DNA from: Bacteroidota bacterium | GTDB taxonomy: Bacteria; Bacteroidota; Bacteroidia; Bacteroidales; BM520 | NCBI GenBank assembly: GCA_002748065.1 | Contig: PDRJ01000041.1 | Coordinates: forward strand, 1 to 64,000 | Length of the DNA stretch: 64,000 nucleotides | Reading direction: 5' to 3' | Shown here: positions 8,560-15,202 of the stretch, piece by piece | Layout of the letters: each line of letters begins with the position of its first letter | How positions within the stretch are numbered: position 1 is the first letter of the stretch | Program-made: the position numbers and the translations under genes | Notes under the pieces: model-generated | The model's database searches: none | What the model was told of the DNA's origin: nothing | The model's input: the letters and a program-made list of their open reading frames with translations, nothing else

Positions 8560-9477
8560 ATGAGAGGCTATTTCCAACTTCAACGAAAGATGCTAAACCG
8601 AAAAATCATTGACTTCGGAGTTCCCCTCCCCGTAGCCTATATCCTTTTGCCGGTTCTCTTCTCCCTCTTTTCCCTCTATCTCTTTCGAAAAACGGAATTT
8701 GCCCCCTATCTCTATGGGCTATTGGGCTTAAGTTTAACCTTAAGACTAAGTGAATACCACAGAAATTTCTTCCTCCGCTCCATCTTTAGCAAAAAGAGGT
8801 ATCGCATGGTAAGAATCATGGAGAACCTGACCGTCGCCATGCCTTTCACCCTCTTCCTAATATATCACACATCCTTCTTGCTTTCTCTCCTCCTCAACCT
8901 ATTGGTGGTAATTGTGGCGCTTTTCACCTTTCGTATGGCTAATGGTATCACCATCCCAACCCCCTTTGGCAAAAGACCCTTTGAGTTTACCATCGGTTTC
9001 AGAAAGAGTTTCTACCTCTTTCCCATCGCCTATTTCCTAACCTATATGGCAGGAGCTGTGGAAAATTTCAACCTTGGAATTTTCGCCATGCTCTTAATAG
9101 GCATCACCTGCTTATCCTATTATGTCAATGTGGAAAAGGTATATTTTGTATGGAACTATAACCTATCCGCAAAGAAATTCCTATGGGAAAAGGTAAAAAC
9201 CGGACTCCTCTACTTCGCCCTGTTAAGTGTACCCTCCCTTATAGCGCTATCCCTCTATTTCCCCACGGAGATCACCCTATTACTCCTCTTTTTTATGCTG
9301 TGTTGCATCTACCTCATAACCATAATCTTTGCCAAATACACCTCCTTTCCCAAAGAGATCGGACTATTGCAAGGGATACTAATGGTGGTAAGTTTTCTAT
9401 TTCCACCCATACTCCTTTTGCTTATTCCGCTCTTTTATCTCCAAGCAGTACAAAGACTCCAAAAAATACTCACATGA
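8560..9477 (+). CDS. ABC transporter-type membrane protein
   Basis: A protein of 305 residues that is almost wholly hydrophobic, with about eight predicted membrane segments and short basic loops (FSKKRYRM, FGKRPFEF). No close family is recognised by eye. Its stop codon overlaps the start of an ABC ATPase (ATGA), which makes it the likely permease of a two-gene ABC-2-like exporter. No substrate-binding protein is nearby, favouring export or a role at the membrane over import. The ATG at 8560 places the first hydrophobic segment about 20 residues in. Confidence 0.65.
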   Translation: MRGYFQLQRKMLNRKIIDFGVPLPVAYILLPVLFSLFSLYLFRKTEFAPYLYGLLGLSLTLRLSEYHRNFFLRSIFSKKRYRMVRIMENLTVAMPFTLFLIYHTSFLLSLLLNLLVVIVALFTFRMANGITIPTPFGKRPFEFTIGFRKSFYLFPIAYFLTYMAGAVENFNLGIFAMLLIGITCLSYYVNVEKVYFVWNYNLSAKKFLWEKVKTGLLYFALLSVPSLIALSLYFPTEITLLLLFFMLCCIYLITIIFAKYTSFPKEIGLLQGILMVVSFLFPPILLLLIPLFYLQAVQRLQKILT

Positions 9478-10154
9478 TTAGGGTTGAACAGTTATCGAAA
9501 TTTTACGGACGAAAACAGGTGCTTAGCGGCATCAACTTAGCATTTGAGCGGGGAAACGTCTACGGAATCGTGGGGGAAAATGGGGCGGGAAAAACCACCC
9601 TATTTCGATGCATTGCAGGACTGGAAAACTACAAAGGATCCATATCCTCCAACCTTCATCCCCTCAAGAACCATTTGGGATTACTTTTGACAGAGCCCTT
9701 CTTCTTTCCAAAAATCACCGGAAAAGAGTACCTGCAACTGCTGGCCAATGCAAGACAAACGCCCCTATCAAACCCAACAGCAAAAAACATCTTTGATTTG
9801 CCTTTACACCAATATGTTTCCACCTACTCCAGTGGCATGAAGAAGAAGTTGGCCCTAACGGCCATCCTTTTACAGAACAATGAAGTGTTTGTATTGGATG
9901 AACCTTTTAATGGTGTTGATATCCAAAGCAACATGGTGATCACTGAGATCATAAAACGACTGAAAGCGATGGGAAAGACCGTGATCATCTCTTCGCATAT
10001 CTTCTCAACGTTGGCCGATACGTGCGATGAGATCTACCTCATGAAGGAGGGAAAAATCATCAAAAAAGTAATGCAACAGGATTTTAACCACTTGGAAACC
10101 GAGATCAAAGCATTTACCATCGGCAACCGCATTGACCAACTTGAATTGAAATAG
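9474..10154 (+). CDS. ABC transporter ATP-binding protein
   Basis: A protein of 226 residues with Walker A (GENGAGKTT), a Q-loop region weakened to LLTEPFFF, signature YSSGMKKKLAL, Walker B (VFVLDEPFNGVD) and a switch His (IISSHI). It resembles the small BcrA/NatA-type ATPases of ABC-2 exporters. The ATG at 9474 overlaps the permease stop by 4 bases; longer upstream in-frame extensions overlap the permease and are not used. It supplies energy for the transporter encoded upstream. The substrate is unknown. Confidence 0.9.
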   Translation: MIRVEQLSKFYGRKQVLSGINLAFERGNVYGIVGENGAGKTTLFRCIAGLENYKGSISSNLHPLKNHLGLLLTEPFFFPKITGKEYLQLLANARQTPLSNPTAKNIFDLPLHQYVSTYSSGMKKKLALTAILLQNNEVFVLDEPFNGVDIQSNMVITEIIKRLKAMGKTVIISSHIFSTLADTCDEIYLMKEGKIIKKVMQQDFNHLETEIKAFTIGNRIDQLELK

Positions 10155-10186
10155 CACAACACAAAAAACCGATACGCCAAAATTTA

Positions 10187-10194
10187 TACCTTTG
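10187..10194 (+). promoter_or_regulatory. Bacteroidota -7 promoter box for epimerase/DAHP-synthase operon
   Basis: TACCTTTG (within TATACCTTTG), 15 bases before the ATG at 10210, which implies a very short leader. Confidence 0.55.
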
Positions 10195-10209
10195 TGCCAC
10201 TAAGGTACC

Positions 10210-11217
10210 ATGAAAATATCTGCATCCATATATTCCGCCCAAGGGATAGAACTCAGTAGTCTTCTTCGTGAGCTCGATGCTTACCACAGTGATTTTTTTC
10301 ACATCGACTGCAACGACAACCCTGCGGTGTTTGAAGACATTCAAACGATTAAGGCGTTATCAAAAACGCCCATAGACCTACACCTAATTACCCCGGAACC
10401 GGAAAGGTATTTCCATCAAATCCGACAATCGGGAATTGAGTCTGTAACCTTTCAATACGAGCCCCTAACCCGCCATCTGGAGATCCCCGACGATCTGGGA
10501 TGTAATACGGGTATTGCCCTCACCACCGAAACGGATATTGCGGTGTTTGAGGCGTATGCTGAAAGGGTGAACCACATTCTTTTCATGGCCACGACGCCGG
10601 GCGTAAGCGGACAGTCTTTTCAAAAAGAAAATTTCAAAAAAATTCGCGCCTTTCGGAGGAAACACCCCGATAAACAGATCCATGTGGATGGAGGCATCAA
10701 CGCAGACCTCTCCTTTATCTTGCGAAACATGGGAGTCTATGTGGCCGTAGTAGGTTCCTACCTGCTTCGACAGGAGTTTATGGGTTCGGCCATGATCAAA
10801 TTGCGCTCCGACGCCGAAGGATCAGGATTTAAGGTCAAAGACTTTATGATCGGTTTGGAGGAAATCCCCGTACTGAAGGCATCGGAATTTACCATGATGA
10901 CCATGTTAAAGCGTGTGGATGATTTTCGCATGGGTTTTGTCAACATCGTGGATGACGAAGGGAAACTTCTGGGAATCATCTCAAATGCGGATATCAGGCG
11001 AGCCCTAATTCGCAATTTAAGCCACCCTCAGACCATTAAACTAGAAGAGATCATCAACACGAAGCCGGCCATTATTGGGCAACACAACTCCGTCAATGAG
11101 ATGATGAAATACATCAAAGGATTATCCTTCCCCGTATTATTTCTACCCGTAATTGACGAAAAAGGTATCCTTTGCGGTACCCTTAAATTTAACAACCTAA
11201 TTCGAGGAGAGTTATGA
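10210..11217 (+). CDS. ribulose-phosphate 3-epimerase-like protein fused to CBS domains
   Basis: A protein of 335 residues. Residues ~1-205 form an Rpe-type TIM barrel with counterparts of the catalytic residues: FHIDCNDN for HxDxMDG, DLHLITPEP for the second metal His, ATTPGVSGQSF for the phosphate-contacting loop, and HVDGGIN for the catalytic Asp. The substitution MDG to NDN is unusual. Residues ~215-335 look like a CBS pair (VDDEGKLLGIISNADIRRAL and PVIDEKGILCGTLKFNNL), a module that usually senses adenine nucleotides. The fusion resembles the logic of SIS-CBS sugar-phosphate isomerases. It overlaps the DAHP-synthase-like gene by 4 bases. Epimerase activity is inferred, and a regulated or altered ketose-phosphate substrate is possible. 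Confidence 0.8.
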   Translation: MKISASIYSAQGIELSSLLRELDAYHSDFFHIDCNDNPAVFEDIQTIKALSKTPIDLHLITPEPERYFHQIRQSGIESVTFQYEPLTRHLEIPDDLGCNTGIALTTETDIAVFEAYAERVNHILFMATTPGVSGQSFQKENFKKIRAFRRKHPDKQIHVDGGINADLSFILRNMGVYVAVVGSYLLRQEFMGSAMIKLRSDAEGSGFKVKDFMIGLEEIPVLKASEFTMMTMLKRVDDFRMGFVNIVDDEGKLLGIISNADIRRALIRNLSHPQTIKLEEIINTKPAIIGQHNSVNEMMKYIKGLSFPVLFLPVIDEKGILCGTLKFNNLIRGEL

Positions 11218-12206
11218 TAATTGAGCTTAGAAAAAGTCTAACAAAAGAGCAAATCACCCATCTTGCAGAAAACTATAACGCCTTTGTGGTACAGGACGAA
11301 CACCGGACACTTCTGGTGAACTCCTCTTCCGTAAAGGCAATCAATCCCGCAGACGAGGAGATGATCGCAGCATCCTGGTCATTTGATAATGATATGCAGT
11401 TGTCTTCCCGGAAATTCCGCCCCTCCACACGCAACGTCAACATTGGTAATTTTTCCACGGGAAAGAGGGAGAGTATCCTAATAACAGGCCCCTGTAGTGT
11501 AGAGTCGGAAGAGCAGATTGAGCAAACGGCTCAACTACTTAAAGCCAATGGGTTAAGTGCGCTACGAGCCGGTTCTTTTAAACCGAGAACCTCCCCCTAT
11601 AGTTTTCAGGGAATGGGGCTGGAGGGCCTCAAGCTGTTGGACAAGATCCGGCAGAAATATGGGTTCAGTATTGTCACCGAGGTACGAGACAGCACCCACG
11701 TTGAGGAGGTCATCGCATACGCAGATGTGGTACAAATTGGAGCCAAGGCCATGTATGACCAAGGCATCCTTCGCACCTGTGGAAAGATCCAAAAACCCAT
11801 CCTCCTCAAACGCGGTTTCGGGACAACGCTCCAAGAGTTCGTGCAGGCAGCTGAATTCATCTTATCCGGAGGCAACCCCAACGTAATCCTTTGCGAACGG
11901 GGTATTCGTACTTTCGAGACCAAGTCTCGTTTTACGCTCGACCTTTGCGGCGTGGCCTACCTCAAAGAGCATACCAACCTACCGATCATCCTGGACCCGA
12001 GCCACGCAATGGGGTACGCCTATGGAGTGCCCCATTTGGCACGAGCCTGTATGGCCATGGACGTTGACGGACTCCTCATTGAGGTGCACCCCAACCCACC
12101 GGCGGCAAAGAGCGATGCCTCTCAACAACTCAACCACACACAACTTCAAGAGCTGCTTCAATCCCTCCGCCCCATTGCGGCAGCCGTTGGTCGTAACATT
12201 GTTTAA
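11214..12206 (+). CDS. aroF: DAHP synthase-like protein (type I-beta, ferredoxin-like N-domain)
   Basis: A protein of 330 residues. An N-terminal ~75-residue regulatory-like domain precedes the DAHP/KDO8P synthase barrel with GPCSVES, KPRTSPYSFQG, LLKRGFGTT, CERGIRTFE and DPSHAMG. The family condenses PEP with erythrose 4-phosphate, the first step of aromatic biosynthesis. Compared with the Thermotoga enzyme as I remember it, two Arg positions differ: IGAR is IGAKAMYD, and the Arg pair after DPSH is replaced by GYAYGV. This may mean changed acceptor binding. It is sandwiched between an epimerase/CBS fusion and a KdsC-type phosphatase, which is unusual for aroF. Either a housekeeping DAHP synthase or a specialised 3-deoxy-ulosonate synthase is possible. 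Confidence 0.8.
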   Translation: MIIELRKSLTKEQITHLAENYNAFVVQDEHRTLLVNSSSVKAINPADEEMIAASWSFDNDMQLSSRKFRPSTRNVNIGNFSTGKRESILITGPCSVESEEQIEQTAQLLKANGLSALRAGSFKPRTSPYSFQGMGLEGLKLLDKIRQKYGFSIVTEVRDSTHVEEVIAYADVVQIGAKAMYDQGILRTCGKIQKPILLKRGFGTTLQEFVQAAEFILSGGNPNVILCERGIRTFETKSRFTLDLCGVAYLKEHTNLPIILDPSHAMGYAYGVPHLARACMAMDVDGLLIEVHPNPPAAKSDASQQLNHTQLQELLQSLRPIAAAVGRNIV

Positions 12207-12220
12207 ACCGTACAATCCCC

Positions 12221-12907
12221 ATGGAAGTTTTTGCCCGAAACCTACATCAGTTACTCAAAAAAGAGGGAATCACTCCCGAACAGTTGGCTGCACAGGCAGA
12301 CATCAAACCGGCAGACATTCAAGCGGCCTTAAATGCAGAGGCGCCCCTCCGCCCCTCCGAGTTACTACGCTTATCCCACCGGTTGCAAAGCGGCCTCTCC
12401 GCTCTTTTCACCCACAAAGAGACGCTGCATAACGATTTCGACTGCAAAATGCTGGCACTGGATATCGACGGCGTTATGACCGATGGGGGCATGGTTGTCC
12501 ACTCCGACAAAACAGAATCCAAACGATTCAACACCAAGGATGGAATGGCCATTAAACAGCTGCTGAAACAGGGAATTGAGGTGGGATTTATCAGTTCCGG
12601 GAAGAATCATGACCTGGTTCAATACCGTGCGGATATGTTGGGCGTAAAACGGGTCTGGGTTGGAAGCGGAGAGAAACTCGAGGTGCTAACGAGATGGTGT
12701 AAGGAGATGGGGATCTCCCTCTCTCAGGTTGCTTTTATCGGCGATGATATTAACGATAGAGAGGTGTTGAAGCAAGTGGGGCTCTCGGCCTGCCCCGCAG
12801 ATGCGGTTCCCGTCATCAGGGATCTTTGCAGCCATATCTTAACCCGTAATGGCGGAGACGCCTGTGTAAGAGAGCTTGTCGAATATATGGGGTTTCTTAA
12901 AGGCTAA
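12221..12907 (+). CDS. KdsC-type HAD phosphatase with N-terminal XRE-like helix-turn-helix
   Basis: A protein of 228 residues. Residues ~70-228 match the KDO-8-phosphate phosphatase (KdsC/YrbI) family: motif I LALDIDGVMTDGG, motif II ISSG, motif III Lys region, and motif IV FIGDDINDREVL. Residues 1-65 form a small helical domain (LHQLLKKEGITPEQLAAQAD, RPSELLRLSHRLQ) that looks like a Cro/XRE HTH; ordinary KdsC proteins are ~170-190 residues and lack it. It lies 14 bases after the DAHP-synthase-like gene, so its substrate is plausibly that enzyme's product. DNA binding by the extra domain is inference; it may only be a dimerisation module. Confidence 0.8.
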   Translation: MEVFARNLHQLLKKEGITPEQLAAQADIKPADIQAALNAEAPLRPSELLRLSHRLQSGLSALFTHKETLHNDFDCKMLALDIDGVMTDGGMVVHSDKTESKRFNTKDGMAIKQLLKQGIEVGFISSGKNHDLVQYRADMLGVKRVWVGSGEKLEVLTRWCKEMGISLSQVAFIGDDINDREVLKQVGLSACPADAVPVIRDLCSHILTRNGGDACVRELVEYMGFLKG

Positions 12908-12916
12908 CGCCCCTTC

Positions 12917-13939
12917 ATGTTGCACAAAAACCGTAAACCTATGACCTTACAAAACTACATTCGCCAAATCCCCAAAGCGGAGTTGCATATCCATATCGAA
13001 GGAAGTTTGCAGCCTGAATTGATGTTTACCTTAGCGCAACGTAATGGGATACAACTCCCCTACGCCCATGTGGAAGCGGTGAGAGCGGCCTATGAGTTCG
13101 GCAATTTGCAGGATTTTCTGGACATCTATTATGCCGGGGCAGGGGTATTGATTCAAGAGCAAGACTTTTATGACCTCACATGGGCTTATTTGAAGGATGC
13201 CCACGCGCAACATATCCTGCATACAGAGATCTTTTTCGACCCCCAGACCCACACCGATAGAGGGATTGCCTTCGAGACCGTCATCAACGGCATCTACCGA
13301 GCCATGCAAGATGCAGAGAAACAGTGGGGGTTAAGCAGTCTGCTGATCCTCTCCTTTTTAAGGCATCTGCCTGAGCAAAAAGCCATGGAGACATGGGAGA
13401 TGGCTCAACCACATCTGGACAAAATCGTCGGTGTCGGGCTGGACTCTTCCGAGAAGGGCTTCCCCCCCTCCCTCTTCCAACGGGTGTTTGCCAAGGCCGA
13501 GGCCGCCGGGTTACGCCTGGTGGCTCATGCCGGCGAAGAGGGACCTGCGGAGTACGTGAAGGAGGCCTTGGAGCTGTTGCATGTCCACCGCATAGACCAT
13601 GGCAACCGCAGTTTGGAGGACCCCCAACTGGTGAAACACTTGGTAAAGGAGCAGGTTCCGTTGACGGTTTGCCCCCTATCCAACGTGAAGCTATGCAATG
13701 TACCCTCTCTGAAGGTACACCCCCTGCTACAGATGTTGGAGAGCGGACTCAAGGTAACCGCCAACTCCGACGACCCGGCCTATTTTGGAGGTAACCTCAA
13801 CGCCAACCTTTTGGCATTGGCAGAGGCACAACCCTTACAACCGCAACAAGTTTACCAACTTATGAAGAATGCCTTTGAGAGTAGTTTTGCCTCAGAGGAG
13901 CGCAAGAAAGTACTACTGGAAGCATTGGAGAACTTTTAA
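12917..13939 (+). CDS. adenine/adenosine deaminase (COG1816)
   Basis: A protein of 340 residues of the metal-dependent deaminase superfamily. Metal ligands are visible in AELHIHIEGSL, in the catalytic AHAGEEGP with the following RIDHG, and in NSDDPAYFGG. The AHAGEEGP spelling is, as I recall, more typical of the bacterial/fungal adenine deaminase branch (Aah1, PA0148) than of classical adenosine deaminase, so adenine to hypoxanthine is the likelier reaction. It follows the HAD gene by 9 bases and is presumably cotranscribed. An ATG at 12941 is an equally reasonable start. A strong hairpin terminator follows. Confidence 0.88.
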   Translation: MLHKNRKPMTLQNYIRQIPKAELHIHIEGSLQPELMFTLAQRNGIQLPYAHVEAVRAAYEFGNLQDFLDIYYAGAGVLIQEQDFYDLTWAYLKDAHAQHILHTEIFFDPQTHTDRGIAFETVINGIYRAMQDAEKQWGLSSLLILSFLRHLPEQKAMETWEMAQPHLDKIVGVGLDSSEKGFPPSLFQRVFAKAEAAGLRLVAHAGEEGPAEYVKEALELLHVHRIDHGNRSLEDPQLVKHLVKEQVPLTVCPLSNVKLCNVPSLKVHPLLQMLESGLKVTANSDDPAYFGGNLNANLLALAEAQPLQPQQVYQLMKNAFESSFASEERKKVLLEALENF

Positions 13940-13983
13940 GCCCCATCCACCATTTTTGCACTACAAAAAATACACTTTTTATC

Positions 13984-14013
13984 AAAAAATGCACTTTTTA
14001 TAGTGCATTTTTT
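13984..14013 (+). terminator. hairpin terminator after the deaminase operon
   Basis: AAAAAATGCAC / GTGCATTTTTT inverted repeat around an 8-base loop, ending in T-rich sequence, 45 bases after the deaminase stop. It can also work in the opposite direction. Confidence 0.6.
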
Positions 14014-14028
14014 GTATTTCTACGCACT

Positions 14029-14415
14029 AAAGCCGAACAAACAATCTCACATCTGCAAAATGAAAACCATTTACAAGATGCAGGGGATATTTTTTGGGAA
14101 TGCTTAAATTTTTCTCACCGACAGGAGATTGCCCCTTTCTCCCTAACACAAATCCTTAACAAGGAGGTTCAATTGCCGCTTATAAAGCATCCTTTGCCTT
14201 TGTTTAAAAAGTATTTAGAGAGTGGCTATCTCCCTTTTTCACAAGAAGGTGAATTTATGATTCGTTTAATGCAGGTTATTATTCAAACCTTGGGAAAAAA
14301 AGTCACAAAAGCATGGGACAAGGAAAGAGGAGTGTTTACCTTACCGTGGAACAAAAAGGATCCATTAAAGATCAAAGCGGATGAAAGCTATCAGGGGGAT
14401 AGGAAATCCTGGTAA
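14029..14415 (+). pseudogene. remnant of an AAA/DUF4143-type ATPase
   Basis: The open frame has no plausible start. It reads EIAPFSLTQIL, then LIKHPLPLFKKYLESGYLPF and MIRLMQVIIQTL. This is the segment after the AAA core in DUF4143-type ATPases (typically PFSLxEIL ... LxxFKxYLxxGYYPF ... vInxxLE). The Walker A/B half is absent, and the frame runs on into unrelated sequence that overlaps the 3' end of truA by 44 bases. It is therefore a fragment truncated at both ends. The assignment is from remembered family pattern only. Confidence 0.55.
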
Positions 14416-15136
14416 GAAAGAGTGCCTGGGCAGGCACTGACGTCCCGGCTTTGCCGCGGTCCTTCGAACGGATAACCCCATGCATCTCCTCTGCCCCCAT
14501 CTTTCCTTTTCCAACCTCCAATAGTGTCCCAACGATAGCTCGCACCATATTGCGCAAGAAGCGATCAGCTTCAATGGTAAAGGTCAGCTTATCTCCCACC
14601 CTCTTCCAATGAGCATCCATAATGGTACAATTATTGGTTTTCGTCTGGGTGTGCGACTTGGAGAAACAGCTGAAGTCCTTATACGCAAAAAGGATCTCAC
14701 ACGCACGATTCATGGCTTCCACATCCAAGGGGCCATAAATCTCATGGGAGAAGTCCTGGGCAAAGGGGTCTCGCACACGGGCTATACGGTAGACATACTG
14801 TCGGGATAGGGCCGAAAAGCGCGCATGAAAATCCGTCGCTGCACGAAAGAGGCCATACACCACTATATCTCCCGGCAGAAAGCGGTTAATCTTAAACAAC
14901 AGCTGTTGTGCCTCCTCTCCGGGGGGAAGGGGGGAAACCGTATCAAAATGGAGGTAGAAGTCGGCAGCGTGCACCCCGGTATCGGTTCTGCCGGCTCCTA
15001 CCACATTAATCTCTTTCTCCACCAATCGCTGAAGACACTCTTCCATGACCTCCTGCACCGAGATTGCGCCCGGTTGCCGCTGCCAGCCATGGTAAGCTTT
15101 GCCGTTATAGGCCAGATGGAGTACATATCGATACAT
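14372..15136 (-). CDS. truA: tRNA pseudouridine(38-40) synthase
   Basis: A protein of 254 residues that modifies uridines in the anticodon stem-loop of tRNAs. The catalytic Asp lies in GAGRTDTGVHA; the N-terminal LHLAYNGKAYHGWQRQ and C-terminal FLRNMVRAIVGTLLEVGKG motifs are typical. I chose the ATG at 15136 (MYRYVLHLAYNG) rather than upstream in-frame starts. A TACCTTTG box ends only 7 bases before this ATG, so the transcript may be nearly leaderless. The tail overlaps the ATPase remnant on the other strand. Confidence 0.95.
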   Translation of the reverse strand: MYRYVLHLAYNGKAYHGWQRQPGAISVQEVMEECLQRLVEKEINVVGAGRTDTGVHAADFYLHFDTVSPLPPGEEAQQLLFKINRFLPGDIVVYGLFRAATDFHARFSALSRQYVYRIARVRDPFAQDFSHEIYGPLDVEAMNRACEILFAYKDFSCFSKSHTQTKTNNCTIMDAHWKRVGDKLTFTIEADRFLRNMVRAIVGTLLEVGKGKMGAEEMHGVIRSKDRGKAGTSVPAQALFLTRISYPPDSFHPL

Positions 15137-15143
15137 GGAGAGG

Positions 15144-15151
15144 CAAAGGTA
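15144..15151 (-). promoter_or_regulatory. Bacteroidota -7 promoter box for truA
   Basis: The minus strand reads TACCTTTG, ending 7 bases before the truA ATG; the transcript would have almost no 5' leader. Confidence 0.5.
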
Positions 15152-15202
15152 CGAATTTATGCCTATTCCCATGCGGGACAAGGCTCCATGTACGGCATCG
15201 GG

